From Streptomyces sp. NBC_00461 (GTDB lineage: Bacteria > Actinomycetota > Actinomycetes > Streptomycetales > Streptomycetaceae): a DNA stretch of 64,000 nucleotides. The position numbers and the translations under genes are program-made. The stretch lies in the NCBI RefSeq assembly GCF_036013935.1, contig NZ_CP107902.1, positions 5,303,001 to 5,367,000 on the forward strand, given 5' to 3'. Below are positions 9,001 to 18,087 of this stretch, piece by piece. The stretch's first letter is position 1, and each line of letters starts with the position of its first letter. The notes below the pieces were generated by a model that did not search any database, was not told where the DNA came from, and saw nothing but the letters and a program-made list of their open reading frames with translations.

Positions 9001-9035
9001 TGCCCCGTCATGTGATGTTGTGGTGGTGGGTCAGG

Positions 9036-12000
9036 TCAGTCCTTGCCGGAGAGGCGCCAGATCTGGTTCTTCTTGGTGGTCAGGGCGCCGACGGCGTCGC
9101 ATGTCCACTGGTGGACGAGTGCGCCGGGTGCGGTGGAGATGGTGCTGACGTCGACGCACTTGCCGCTGTGTACGGCGACGAGCTGGTAGTCGTGGCTGTT
9201 GCCGAGTGCGGTCACCGCCCGCAGCTTGTACTGCTGGTTGGTGCCGCCGGTGCAGGTCCACTGCTGGACGGCGGCCCCGTCGGCCGTGGAGAGGGCGGAG
9301 ACGTCCAGGCACTTGCCGCTGGAGTGGTTGACGAGGGTGTAGGTGTCGGTCGTGCCGGTGACGGGGTGGAAGTCGAAGCGCTGTTCCTGGCCGGTGCCGC
9401 AGGTGTTCTGCTGGTACTGGGTGCCGTTGGCAGTGGACTGGCCGGGGTCTTCCAGGCAGAGCCCGCTGTGCTGGGCGACGGCCGTGGAGGAGAAGCCGGA
9501 CGAGGAGCCGATGTGCAGGCTCGCGGGGGCGAAGGAGACCTGGTCGAGGTGGGGGGCGGAGCTGGAGCGCATCGGCTGTCCGATGTCGCTGCCGCCGCCG
9601 GAGTAGACCACGCCGATCGTGGTGCCGTCCCAGTTGTAGAGCTGAGAGGCCGTGAACTTGACGGTGTTGGCGCCCTTGGTGAGCGTCACGGGGACCGTGT
9701 AGTCCTGGAACTGGTTCCAGTGCAGGGTGCTGGCGAAGTTGACGCGGGTGGCGGTACCGCCGTTGATGCTGACGTCGGCGTGCTCGGCGTACAGGTCGGG
9801 GTTGTAGTGGTTGGAGGGCAGTTCCTCGGCGTTGGCGTAGCGCATGGTCATGGCGTAGGTGCCGGCCGTGGGCGCGTTGACGTTGAGGGTGAGGGAGTTG
9901 GCGGTTCCGTTGCCGATGCCGGTGACGACACCGCCGTGGGCCTGGCTGTAGCTGGTGTCGGCGGCCGCGGTGCCAGCGAGGGTGCCGTCCTCGGCCTGGT
10001 AGGTGACGACGTTGCCGGTGGTGACCGCGTCGGTGGCGCTGAACGGGGTGACGGCCAGGTTGTCCAGGGCGAGGGTGCCGCCGGTGCCGGTCACCTTGAC
10101 CTTGTTGATGCCGCCGTTGAGGTACACCCGGTTGGTGGAGGTGGACCAGGCGCCGGTCGTCGCGCCGGAGAGCGTCTGGTCGTCGGTGGCCTTGCCGTTG
10201 ACGGTGAGGTCGGCCTGGCCGGTGTTGCGGTAGCGGGCCGTCAGGTCGGCGTAGCCGTCCCGCGCGGAGTAGACCCAGAACGTGGCGGACTTGCCGGAGG
10301 TGAGGTTCACCGCGCCGGCGCCGGACTGGCCCTGGGCGGTGTAGGTGGCGGTGCCGCTGTCGGAGAGGTTGGCCTGCTCGGCCTCGTACAGCGTGGTGCC
10401 CTGGACGGCGGCGTCCTTGTACCGGAGGTCGATCTTGTCGACGAGGGCGTCGCCGACGGTCTTCGCGCCGTTGTCACCGGTGGTGGCCAGGGAGATGGTG
10501 TGGCTGCCCGCGGTCAGGTGCACGGTCGTGTCGCCGTGCCCCCACACCACCCACTGGAAGCCCACCGGTATGTCGACTCTGGTCGAGGCGCCGCCGTCGA
10601 CCCGCCCGTACACGTTCGTCGGGCCCTTGACGTCGGCGTCCTTGGCGTAGCTGTTGCCGAACACCGACAGGTCGTAGTCGCCGGTGGTGGGGACGGAGAC
10701 GGGGAAGGAGATCACCGTGGTCGAGCCGGTGCGCAGGCCACCGACGTCCCTGGTGCCGGAGGTGGCGAACTTGTCGACATGTCCGGTGGTGCCCTCGGTG
10801 TTGATGTTGTAGCCGCTGCCGCTGAGCGTGGCGTTCTCGGCCTCGTACGTGCCCGTCCAGGTGCTGTCGGAGGCGGTGGCGCTGCCGGTGCCGCCAGGGG
10901 AGACGATCACCTGGTACGCGGACATCGCGTCGAGGGTGATGGGGACGGTGATCGAGCTGTCGGAGCCCACGGCGACGTCGGCGTCGGAGAGCCGGGTCGG
11001 GGTGGCCGCCGCGCCGATGTAGCCGCTGTAGCGGTCCTGGAACACGCTGACGTGCACGGTGCTGCCGAAGACCGCGGGGTCGATGTTCTTGATGACCGTG
11101 TTCGAGTCACCGCTGGTGCCGCCCCCGGCGAGGATGACGCGGGCCTGCTTCTTGGCCGTGTCCAGACTTGCGACGCCCTGGAGGGTGTACGCGGCGTTGT
11201 TGGCGGCGCCGGTGACCTTGACGGTGTTGCCGCTCATGGAGCTGTACCAGTTGTAGAGCCACCACTGGGCGTTGGGCGTGTTCTGGGCGGCGGCGGAGTC
11301 GCCGAGGTTGCCGTTGATGTTCCAGTACGGCAGGTTGCCGTCGACCTTCTCGTCCTCGATGGCCGCGATCCACTGGACCATCTGGCCGGGGTCGGTCAGG
11401 TGGTAGCGGTGGGCGTACTCGTTGAGGTTGACGGGGATCGGGGAGGTGATCCCCGCGGCGGTCTCCGCCGCGCGGTAGGTGTCGACGGTGCTGCGGACGT
11501 CCGCCGGGCTGCCCAGGGTGTGCCAGGTCGCGACGTCGGGCAGGCAGTTGTTGGCCTTGCAGTAGCTGAGGAAGCCGTTGAAGGCGAACGAGTTGTAGCC
11601 GGAGAGGTTCGGCCCTGCCAGCCGTGCCGCGGGCCAGATGCCCTTGATGAAGTTGTAGGTCTGGCGCCACTCGGAGTTGAAGTTGGCCAGCGTTCCCGAG
11701 TTGCTGCGCATGCCGCTGAACCAGTTCAGGTCGGGCTCGTTGTAGGGGATGAAGACGATGTGGTCCTTGTAGGGGCTGGCCATCGCTTGCTCGACCTGCG
11801 TCTTCATGGTCGCCTGGTAGGCCGAGTAGCTCGTGCGTTCGTAGCCGGCGCGGTACACGTCCGTCATGTAGATGAAGACGTCCCCGCCACCGCTGTCCAC
11901 GAAGGGCTTGGCGATCTCCAAGGCGTCCGAGCCGGGGTGCTGCTGTCCGTCCTGGTACTTGGTGTTGGTGGTCGTCAGCCCCATCCCCTCGATGAGGTTG

Positions 12001-12227
12001 TTCGTCGGCACGTCCTGGCCGTACAGGCCGTACAGCGCCCCGGAGGCGCCGCCGTGGAAGGCTCCAGTGGTGGTGCCGAGGTCGACGGTGAGGGTGGAGG
12101 TGGCGGCGGAGGCCGACGTTGCTGCCAGGGTGCTGACACCGGCGACAAGGGTCAGCGGGAGCAGCGTCGTGGCGACGCCGCGCAGGAGGCGTCTCGCGGT
12201 CGAGCGTCTTTGCCCGATTCCTGACAT
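9036..12227 (-). CDS. Secreted multidomain glycoside hydrolase with CBM35/CBM6-like and ricin-B modules
   Basis: 1063-residue exported enzyme. The signal peptide covers about 1-42 (RR, hydrophobic core, ASAA). Residues 45-440 form a clan-A-type TIM barrel related to GH39/GH30-like enzymes: FIPYNEPDLN carries the likely acid/base Glu164 and PVNLNEYAHR the likely nucleophile Glu270. Three beta-sandwich carbohydrate-binding modules follow, starting YEAENATL, YEAEQANL and YQAEDGTL (CBM35/CBM6 style). The C-terminus is a CBM13 ricin-B trefoil (SGKCLDVS, SGKCVDVS, QWTC repeats). It probably cleaves a plant or microbial polysaccharide outside the cell; the substrate is undetermined. Last gene of the LacI operon, with its own terminator. 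Confidence 0.85.
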   Translation of the reverse strand: MSGIGQRRSTARRLLRGVATTLLPLTLVAGVSTLAATSASAATSTLTVDLGTTTGAFHGGASGALYGLYGQDVPTNNLIEGMGLTTTNTKYQDGQQHPGSDALEIAKPFVDSGGGDVFIYMTDVYRAGYERTSYSAYQATMKTQVEQAMASPYKDHIVFIPYNEPDLNWFSGMRSNSGTLANFNSEWRQTYNFIKGIWPAARLAGPNLSGYNSFAFNGFLSYCKANNCLPDVATWHTLGSPADVRSTVDTYRAAETAAGITSPIPVNLNEYAHRYHLTDPGQMVQWIAAIEDEKVDGNLPYWNINGNLGDSAAAQNTPNAQWWLYNWYSSMSGNTVKVTGAANNAAYTLQGVASLDTAKKQARVILAGGGTSGDSNTVIKNIDPAVFGSTVHVSVFQDRYSGYIGAAATPTRLSDADVAVGSDSSITVPITLDAMSAYQVIVSPGGTGSATASDSTWTGTYEAENATLSGSGYNINTEGTTGHVDKFATSGTRDVGGLRTGSTTVISFPVSVPTTGDYDLSVFGNSYAKDADVKGPTNVYGRVDGGASTRVDIPVGFQWVVWGHGDTTVHLTAGSHTISLATTGDNGAKTVGDALVDKIDLRYKDAAVQGTTLYEAEQANLSDSGTATYTAQGQSGAGAVNLTSGKSATFWVYSARDGYADLTARYRNTGQADLTVNGKATDDQTLSGATTGAWSTSTNRVYLNGGINKVKVTGTGGTLALDNLAVTPFSATDAVTTGNVVTYQAEDGTLAGTAAADTSYSQAHGGVVTGIGNGTANSLTLNVNAPTAGTYAMTMRYANAEELPSNHYNPDLYAEHADVSINGGTATRVNFASTLHWNQFQDYTVPVTLTKGANTVKFTASQLYNWDGTTIGVVYSGGGSDIGQPMRSSSAPHLDQVSFAPASLHIGSSSGFSSTAVAQHSGLCLEDPGQSTANGTQYQQNTCGTGQEQRFDFHPVTGTTDTYTLVNHSSGKCLDVSALSTADGAAVQQWTCTGGTNQQYKLRAVTALGNSHDYQLVAVHSGKCVDVSTISTAPGALVHQWTCDAVGALTTKKNQIWRLSGKD

Positions 12228-12264
12228 GTGCTTACGTCCCTTCTGGGATGGGGCTGTTGTTGCT

Positions 12265-12295
12265 GTGCCGGCCCCCGTGCCGGCCCCCGTGCCGG
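12265..12295 (-). repeat. 12-bp tandem repeat in the leader of the large glycosidase
   Basis: gtgccggccccc occurs twice in tandem followed by gtgccgg, 38-68 bp upstream of the start at 12227. Confidence 0.7.
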
Positions 12296-12322
12296 ACGTG
12301 TGGGTGGGTCGTCGCTGACGTT

Positions 12323-12477
12323 TCAGGTGACGGTGGCCTCGCTCCCGCCGTCCGCGCGGCGGTGGTGGCTGCGGGCGAGCAGCAGGTAGCCGTCGGCGGT
12401 CCTGGTGTGGCCCGGTCGCGGAGTCCCTGACCGGTCGGCGCGTAGAAGTTCTCGGCGAGGCCGGAGCTGTCGTTCAT
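12323..12477 (-). pseudogene. C-terminal remnant of a second (alpha/alpha)6 glycosidase gene
   Basis: The minus strand gives SGLAENFYAPTGQGLRDR and, one frame over, GHTRTADGYLLLARSHHRR before a stop. This lines up with the end of the glycosidase at 14476 (NGFAENFDALTGTGLRDR, AYTWTASSYLLLAEAHAHR). Only about 45 codons remain, with a single-base frameshift near the GLRDR motif. The 330-bp gap between the two secreted hydrolase genes is therefore not empty: it holds the tail of a divergent paralogue. Confidence 0.7.
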
Positions 12478-12514
12478 GAAGTCCGTCCGGGCGCGTCAGC
12501 CAGGCGGCCCAGGT

Positions 12515-12543
12515 GGGTGCTCCCAGCCATGTTGGGAGCACCC
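12515..12543 (-). terminator. Hairpin after the GH39-like gene
   Basis: Perfect 11-bp stem (12515-12525 with 12533-12543) and 7-base loop, 16 bp past the stop at 12559. It could attenuate read-through into the downstream glycosidase gene. Confidence 0.7.
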
Positions 12544-12558
12544 GTGCTCAAGGACAGG

Positions 12559-14403
12559 TCAGCTCTTGCCCTGCAGGCGCCAGATCTGGTTCTTCTTGGT
12601 GCTCAGTGCGCTCGCGGGGTCGCAGGTCCACTGATGGATCACGGCTCCGGCTGTTTTCGAGACATTGCTGACGTCGACGCACTTGCCGCTGTGGACGGCG
12701 ACGAGCTGGTAGTCCTGGCTGTTGCCGAGTGCGGTGACGGGGTTGAGGGTGAACTGCTGGTTGGTGGCGCCGTTGCAGGTGTACTGGATGACGGCGGCGT
12801 CGTCGGCGGTGGAGGCGCCGGAGACGTCGAGGCACTTGCCGCTGAGTTCGTTGACCACCGTGTAGGTGTTGGTCTTGCCGCTGACCGGCTTGAGGTCGAG
12901 CATCTGCTGGTAGCCGCCCTCGCAGTAGTACTGCTGGTACTGGGTGCCGTTGGCGGTGCTGAGGTTGGTGTCGTCCAGGCACTGGCCGCTGTTCTCGCTG
13001 ACCGCGACCGTGGAGACGGTGGTGTTGGACGGCGGGAGGAGGGTGACGGTGTAGCCGTCCGCGGCGTTGGTGTAGGGGACGGTCAACGAGGCGGCGTTGC
13101 TGCTGACGGTCAGGTTGGTGTCGGAGACGGTGGTGGGTCCGGCGACGCCGTTGCCGTTGGAGACGCGCTGGACGACGGCGCGGACCTTGCCGTTCTCCAC
13201 GACCGAGGTGGTGTCGAGCCGGTTGAGGTTGACGGTGACGTTGCCGGTGTTGCCGTTGCTGCCGATGAGGATCTTGGCGTTCCTGGCGGTGTTGTCCTTG
13301 GTGGCGAAGCCGTCGGTGTTGGTGCCCGGGACGAGGTTGACGATGTTGCCCGTCTGGGAGCCGTAGTAGCGGTACATGAACCACTCGCCGCGCGGCAGGT
13401 ACTGGCCGGCGCTGTTCTTGGTGAGCAGGTTGGCCTCGTCGTCGTGCAGGTTGGTGCCTGAGGCCCAGTTGCCGCGCAGGCCGTCGGCGCCGGCCCGTTC
13501 CAGGCGGCTGATGTACCAGCCGCCGCCGCCGGAGTTCTGCTGGGCGAGCGTGGCGTATTCGTTGATCTGGTAGGGGCGGGTGTTGGTGAGGCCGTAGGAG
13601 GAGAGCAGGCCGTCCATGACGCCGGCGTCGGCGACGGGGTCACCGGCCTCGGCATGCCAGCTCCAGATGTCGGGGACGGTGTTGTCGGCCTTGACGTGGC
13701 TCAGGTACGCCGACCACCAGGTGTTGTTTTCGGGGTGCTGGGAGTAGCTGGGGCCGACGATGAGCTGGCCGGGGAAGTTGGCGCGGACGGCGGCGTAGAA
13801 GCGCGACCACATCTGGAGGTACTGGCTCTCCGGCCCGGGCCAGAATCCCCGGCCGTTGGGCTCGTTCCAGAGGTCCCACTGGACCGTCATGTGGTTGGCC
13901 TTGACGTCGGAGAAGAGCTGGTTGACGAAGTTGTCGAACTGGGTCCAGTCGCCGTTGTCGCCGGGGAAGGGCTGGGTGGTGGTGCTGTCGGCGCCCCACA
14001 GGTCGTGCGGGAGGAGGATGAAGGTGCCGCCGAGGGCGGCGGTGCGCTTGTACTGGGCGAGGGTGGCGTTCCAGCGGGTCTGGTAGGCCGCGCGGCTGGT
14101 GGCGTAGCCGCCGTTGTTGAGCTGGGCGCCGCCGGCCCGCTCGAAGTGCCACTTGATGTCCTTGTAGAAGTGGTCCTGCGGCAGCGAGCCGTCGGGGCTC
14201 ATCCCGTACAGGGTTCCCGAGGCGCGGTAGGTGGGCGCGCCTCCGGCGGTGGCGAAGTCGACGGTGACGCTGGTGTCCGCGGCCTGCGACGGACCGGCGG
14301 GCACCAGGGTCGTGGCCAGCGCGGCCAGGAGGACGACTGCGGACGAGGCCGCTCGGCGCCGGGTGCGGGTTGTGGGTCTGGGAAGTGTCCAGGGCGATTT
14401 CAT
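12559..14403 (-). CDS. Secreted GH39-like glycoside hydrolase with ricin-B module
   Basis: 614 residues. Signal peptide 1-41 (RTRRRAA, leucine-rich core, PSQAA). Catalytic barrel about 45-440, with the acid/base Glu181 in WDLWNEPNG and the nucleophile Glu282 in YQINEYA, the two motifs that place it in clan GH-A near GH39. A CBM13 beta-trefoil fills about 475-614 (GQCLDD, GKCLDVS, GKCVDVS, three QW/QY-containing repeats). Its trefoil closely resembles that of the 1063-residue enzyme. It probably works outside the cell on the same polysaccharide, releasing oligosaccharides for the ABC transporter of the operon. Confidence 0.87.
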   Translation of the reverse strand: MKSPWTLPRPTTRTRRRAASSAVVLLAALATTLVPAGPSQAADTSVTVDFATAGGAPTYRASGTLYGMSPDGSLPQDHFYKDIKWHFERAGGAQLNNGGYATSRAAYQTRWNATLAQYKRTAALGGTFILLPHDLWGADSTTTQPFPGDNGDWTQFDNFVNQLFSDVKANHMTVQWDLWNEPNGRGFWPGPESQYLQMWSRFYAAVRANFPGQLIVGPSYSQHPENNTWWSAYLSHVKADNTVPDIWSWHAEAGDPVADAGVMDGLLSSYGLTNTRPYQINEYATLAQQNSGGGGWYISRLERAGADGLRGNWASGTNLHDDEANLLTKNSAGQYLPRGEWFMYRYYGSQTGNIVNLVPGTNTDGFATKDNTARNAKILIGSNGNTGNVTVNLNRLDTTSVVENGKVRAVVQRVSNGNGVAGPTTVSDTNLTVSSNAASLTVPYTNAADGYTVTLLPPSNTTVSTVAVSENSGQCLDDTNLSTANGTQYQQYYCEGGYQQMLDLKPVSGKTNTYTVVNELSGKCLDVSGASTADDAAVIQYTCNGATNQQFTLNPVTALGNSQDYQLVAVHSGKCVDVSNVSKTAGAVIHQWTCDPASALSTKKNQIWRLQGKS

Positions 14404-14475
14404 GGTGCGGCTCCTGTGTGAGCGGGGAGGGGTTCCGGGACCGGAAAGGTCCCGGGGCTGTGGGGAGACGGCCGG

Positions 14476-16212
14476 TCAGCGGCTGTCCCGGTGGGCGTGT
14501 GCTTCGGCGAGGAGGAGGTAGCTGCTGGCGGTCCAGGTGTAGGCGCGGTCGCGCAGACCCGTTCCGGTGAGGGCGTCGAAGTTCTCGGCGAAGCCGTTGG
14601 TCTCGCACAGCGCGCGGAAGCGGGCGCTGATGTCGTCCGCGAGGCGCTGATGGCCGGCGCGGCGCAGACCGTCTTCGATGAGGACGGTGGAGGGTGCCCA
14701 TATCGGGCCGCGCCAGTAGCCGTCGGCGAGGTAGTGCGGTGAGGCGGGCTGTTCGGTGGCCAGTCCGTAGGGGGTCAGGTGGGTCTCTATCCGGGCGGCC
14801 AGGGTTTTGCCGATGTTCTCGGGCAGGTGCTCGCCCAGTGCCATCGGCATCAGGTCCAGCAGGCTGGAGCTGTCCCAGGTCGCGGTGCTGTCGACGCCGC
14901 GGGCCACGAACCGCTCTCCCGTCCACAGCTCGTCGAGCATCGCGGCCTGGGTCGCGTCGGCGGTACGGGTCCAGCGCCGGGCCTCGTCGGACAGGTCCAG
15001 TTCGGTGGCCAGCCGGGCGAGTTCGCGGAGCTGGAGTATGAGGAAGGCGGCCAGGTCAGCGGTGACGACCACGCGCTCGGGGTCGAAGGTGGTGGCGTTG
15101 TCCCAGCCACTGTCGTTGCCGTGCTGGTAGTGGGGCAGGGCTGCGCCAGGCGCGCGGCGGGCGGTCAGCCAGAAGTCCGTCCACCGTGCCAGCCTGCCGT
15201 AGATCTCGGCCAGTTCGGTCCGGCTGAGGGGCTCGGGAAGCCGTCTGCGCAGGTGGGACAGGGTCCAGCCGTGGATGGGCGGTTTGACGAAGTTGTAGAG
15301 GACCTCGGAGTGGGTGACCGAGTCGGGAAGGGCTCCGGTCTCGTCCTGGTGGTCGAAGGGCAGGGAGAACTGGTCCCGCGCCAGGGCGGGGGCACCGGGC
15401 GCCAGGGCGAGGGCGTTGAAGCAGTGGTCCCAGCTCCAGACCTTGTCCATCCAGTGCTTGGACATCAGCACCGCGGGCCGGGTGACCAGGCCGGCCGGGC
15501 GGACCGTCGCCGACCACATGACGTAGGCGGCGAGTTCGGCGGCCGGCGTGGCGGACGAGCGCCAGGGGGCCACCGCGTCGACGAACGTGGCGAAGGCGTG
15601 CTCCGCGGTCGCCACGACGGCGTCGAACGTCTCCGAGGACGTGTAGGGGAGGCGTGCGCTGTCCAGTTCCTCGATGGCCGCTTCCCAGACTCCGCCGGGG
15701 TCTGCGGTGACGGTGACGCCTCGTTCACCTGTACCGAGGGCCTGACTGCCGGACCCCTCGGCGACGGAACCCGACAGCACGGTGACCCGGTAACGGCGCC
15801 CGGTCTCGTACGAGGTGAACACGTACGCTCCGTCCACCGGGTCGCGGTAGAAGTAGGTGCCCGTGAAGGGGGTCAGGGCGTCCGCCGCCGCGTCGATGCG
15901 CAGGCCGAGTCCTTCGCCGCGGAGGCGGACGGTGTCCGGTGAGGCGTAGGCGAGGGCTACGCGCCCTTGCTCACCGGTCCAGCTGAGCAGGCCCGGAGTC
16001 GCCTCGACGCGGGTCCCCGCGCGCTCGCCCGTCGTGGTGTCGAGGGGCGTGAAGCGCAGGATCGCGTGCATGCCGTTCTGGTGCGAGACGAGGTGGAGGT
16101 CCTCGGCTCGGGTCTTCTCCGCGAGCACGGGTGATATGCCGAACCAGGAGCCGTGCGTGCTGAACGGGACGTCATGGAGGGAGAAGGCCGGGCCGGATCG
16201 GGCGGCGGTCAT
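14476..16212 (-). CDS. Cytoplasmic (alpha/alpha)6-barrel glycosidase (GH63/GH37-like, MGH1 type)
   Basis: 578 residues, no signal peptide, so it acts on imported oligosaccharides. An N-terminal beta-sandwich (about 1-200) is followed by an (alpha/alpha)6 barrel with KVWSWDHCFNALAL, HYQHGNDSGWDNAT, YWRGPIWAPS and NGFAENFDALTGTG. These are blocks typical of clan GH-G glucosidases and mannosylglycerate-hydrolase-like enzymes; likely catalytic acids lie in WSWD and AENFD. ATG 16212 begins MTAARSG; longer upstream frame belongs to the permease gene. Lies 47 bp after the permease and 72 bp before the GH39-like gene, clearly in the operon. A second, broken copy of its tail lies at 12323-12477. Confidence 0.82.
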   Translation of the reverse strand: MTAARSGPAFSLHDVPFSTHGSWFGISPVLAEKTRAEDLHLVSHQNGMHAILRFTPLDTTTGERAGTRVEATPGLLSWTGEQGRVALAYASPDTVRLRGEGLGLRIDAAADALTPFTGTYFYRDPVDGAYVFTSYETGRRYRVTVLSGSVAEGSGSQALGTGERGVTVTADPGGVWEAAIEELDSARLPYTSSETFDAVVATAEHAFATFVDAVAPWRSSATPAAELAAYVMWSATVRPAGLVTRPAVLMSKHWMDKVWSWDHCFNALALAPGAPALARDQFSLPFDHQDETGALPDSVTHSEVLYNFVKPPIHGWTLSHLRRRLPEPLSRTELAEIYGRLARWTDFWLTARRAPGAALPHYQHGNDSGWDNATTFDPERVVVTADLAAFLILQLRELARLATELDLSDEARRWTRTADATQAAMLDELWTGERFVARGVDSTATWDSSSLLDLMPMALGEHLPENIGKTLAARIETHLTPYGLATEQPASPHYLADGYWRGPIWAPSTVLIEDGLRRAGHQRLADDISARFRALCETNGFAENFDALTGTGLRDRAYTWTASSYLLLAEAHAHRDSR

Positions 16213-16259
16213 GGGGCGTGACTCGTTTCTTCTGCAGGGGTGACCGACGGTGGTCTTGG

Positions 16260-17084
16260 TCAGTCCTTGACGGCGCCGGCGGTCACGCCGGCGGCGACGT
16301 AGCGCTGGGCGAGGACGAGGATCACCGTGGCGGGCAGGGAGGCGACGACGGCGGTGGCCATGATGGCGTTCCACTGTTGGTTGTTGTTGCCGATGTAGTG
16401 GTAGATGCCGAGGGTGATCGGCTCGTGCGTGCCGCCGTTGACCAGGGTGTTGGCGAAGACGAAGTCGGACCAGGACCACAGGAAGGCGAACAGCGACACC
16501 GTGACGACGGCGTTGCGGCTCGTCGGCAGGACGATGGACCAGAAGGTGCGCAGGATGCCGGCTCCGTCCATCTGCGCGGCCTGGAGCAGTTCGCCGGGGA
16601 TGCCGGACATGAACGCGGTGAAGATCAGCACCGCGAAGGGGACGGCCAGGGTGGAGTCGGCGACGATCAGGCCGGGCACGGACTGGAGCAGGCCCAGCTG
16701 GAGGTAGATGGCGTAGAAGCCCATCGCCATGATGATGCCGGGGATCATCTGCGCGGCCAGCAGGACGAAGGTCAGCAGGCCGCCGCCGCGCGGGCGGAGT
16801 TTCGCTAGTGCATAGCCGGCGGGGGCGGCCAGGACCACGGTCAGGACGACGGTGCCCAGGGCGACGACGAGGCTGGTGCCCAGATACGGCAGCTGCTCGT
16901 CCAGGACGGCGCGGTAGCCGGCCAGGGTGCCGTGCAGCGGCAGCAGGTCCGGCGGGGACTTGCGCATGTCCTGGTCCCGGGTGAAGGACACGTTGAGCAT
17001 CCAGTAGACCGGGAAGAGCATTGCTGCGGTCAGCAGCAGGCCGACGGCCGTCTTCCAACCTGTGCGGCTGGTGCCTGTGTTCAT
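16260..17084 (-). CDS. Sugar ABC transporter permease (MalG/AraQ type)
   Basis: 274-residue inner-membrane subunit of a CUT1 carbohydrate importer, six predicted helices (first WKTAVGLLLTAAMLFPVYWM). The cytoplasmic EAA loop reads LLQAAQMDGAGILRTFWSIV (EAA...G). The ATG overlaps the stop of the upstream permease by 4 bp (tcat on the plus strand at 17081-17084), giving translational coupling. No ATPase gene is present; Streptomyces CUT1 importers commonly share the MsiK ATPase encoded elsewhere. Confidence 0.93.
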   Translation of the reverse strand: MNTGTSRTGWKTAVGLLLTAAMLFPVYWMLNVSFTRDQDMRKSPPDLLPLHGTLAGYRAVLDEQLPYLGTSLVVALGTVVLTVVLAAPAGYALAKLRPRGGGLLTFVLLAAQMIPGIIMAMGFYAIYLQLGLLQSVPGLIVADSTLAVPFAVLIFTAFMSGIPGELLQAAQMDGAGILRTFWSIVLPTSRNAVVTVSLFAFLWSWSDFVFANTLVNGGTHEPITLGIYHYIGNNNQQWNAIMATAVVASLPATVILVLAQRYVAAGVTAGAVKD

Positions 17085-18067
17085 GACAGCGTCTGCTTTC
17101 GCTGGACCTTCAGATAGACCAGGCCGAAGACGAGGGCGGCGACGACGAGCAGGTTGCCGACGGCCGCGCCGGGGCCGAAGGCGGGCAGCAGGTTGCCGAA
17201 GCCGAGCTGGTAGGACCAGGTGGCGAAGGTGGTGGACGAGTCGGCCGGACCACCCTTGGTCATGATCCAGATGATGTCGAAGACCTTGAGCGTGTAGACC
17301 AGCCCAAGGAGCAGGGTGATCGCCGACACCGGGCGCAGCAGCGGGAAGGTGATGCTCCAGAACCGGCGCCAGGCACCCGCCCCGTCGAGGGCGGCGGCCT
17401 CGTACAGGCTGGCGGGGATGGACTGCAGGCCGCTGTAGAGGACGACCAGGTTGAAGGGGACGCCGATCCAGATGTTCGCGATGATCACCGAGGTCAGCGA
17501 CCAGGACGGCGAGGTCAGCCAGTTCACCGGCCCGATGCCGACGGCGTGCAGGACGGCGTTGACGATTCCTGAGTCGCTGTTGAGCATCCACGACCAGGTG
17601 GAGGCGGAGACGATCAGCGGCAGCAGCCAGGGCACCAGGAACAGGGCGCGCAGGGTGGCCGACAGCCGGAAGTGCTGGTGGAAGAAGACCGCGAGGGCCA
17701 GCCCGATGGCGTACTGGAAGACCAGACAGACGGCGGTGAAGACCGCGGTGTGCAGCAGGGCCGGGGCGAAGGTCGGGTTGTCGAACACGGTGCGGTAGTT
17801 CGCGAGGCCCGTGAACGGCGCGTCGCCCTGGACGAACGAGCGGACGGTGTAGTTCCGCAGGCTCAGGTCGATGTTGCGGTAGAGCGGATAGGCGTAGAAG
17901 AGGGCCAGGTAGACGGTGACCGGGGCGAGGAATCCCCAGGCGGCCCACTGGGTGGAGGTGGGGCGACGGCGCCGGTGGGCAGCGCGGGCCGGGGGCGGGG
18001 CGGCGCTGGCCGCCCCGCTCCGGTCGCGCACCGGCCGCCGCTCCGGCAGCTGTGTGGTGCGGTTCAT
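17081..18067 (-). CDS. Sugar ABC transporter permease (MalF type)
   Basis: 328 residues with a basic, proline-rich cytoplasmic N-terminus and then six helices (WGFLAPVTVYLALFYAYPLY first). The EAA motif is YEAAALDGAGAWRRFWSITF. It forms the heterodimeric channel with the next gene's product. ATG 18067 lies 20 bp after the binding-protein stop. Confidence 0.93.
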   Translation of the reverse strand: MNRTTQLPERRPVRDRSGAASAAPPPARAAHRRRRPTSTQWAAWGFLAPVTVYLALFYAYPLYRNIDLSLRNYTVRSFVQGDAPFTGLANYRTVFDNPTFAPALLHTAVFTAVCLVFQYAIGLALAVFFHQHFRLSATLRALFLVPWLLPLIVSASTWSWMLNSDSGIVNAVLHAVGIGPVNWLTSPSWSLTSVIIANIWIGVPFNLVVLYSGLQSIPASLYEAAALDGAGAWRRFWSITFPLLRPVSAITLLLGLVYTLKVFDIIWIMTKGGPADSSTTFATWSYQLGFGNLLPAFGPGAAVGNLLVVAALVFGLVYLKVQRKQTLS

Positions 18068-18087
18068 CTGAGGTCCGGGAGTCCTTG

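Noticed and set aside
8793..12224. 1143-codon open frame on the plus strand opposite the multidomain glycosidase
   Set aside because: Gly/Val/Ala/Asp-only composition typical of an antisense shadow; the minus-strand frame has a signal peptide, catalytic motifs and CBMs.
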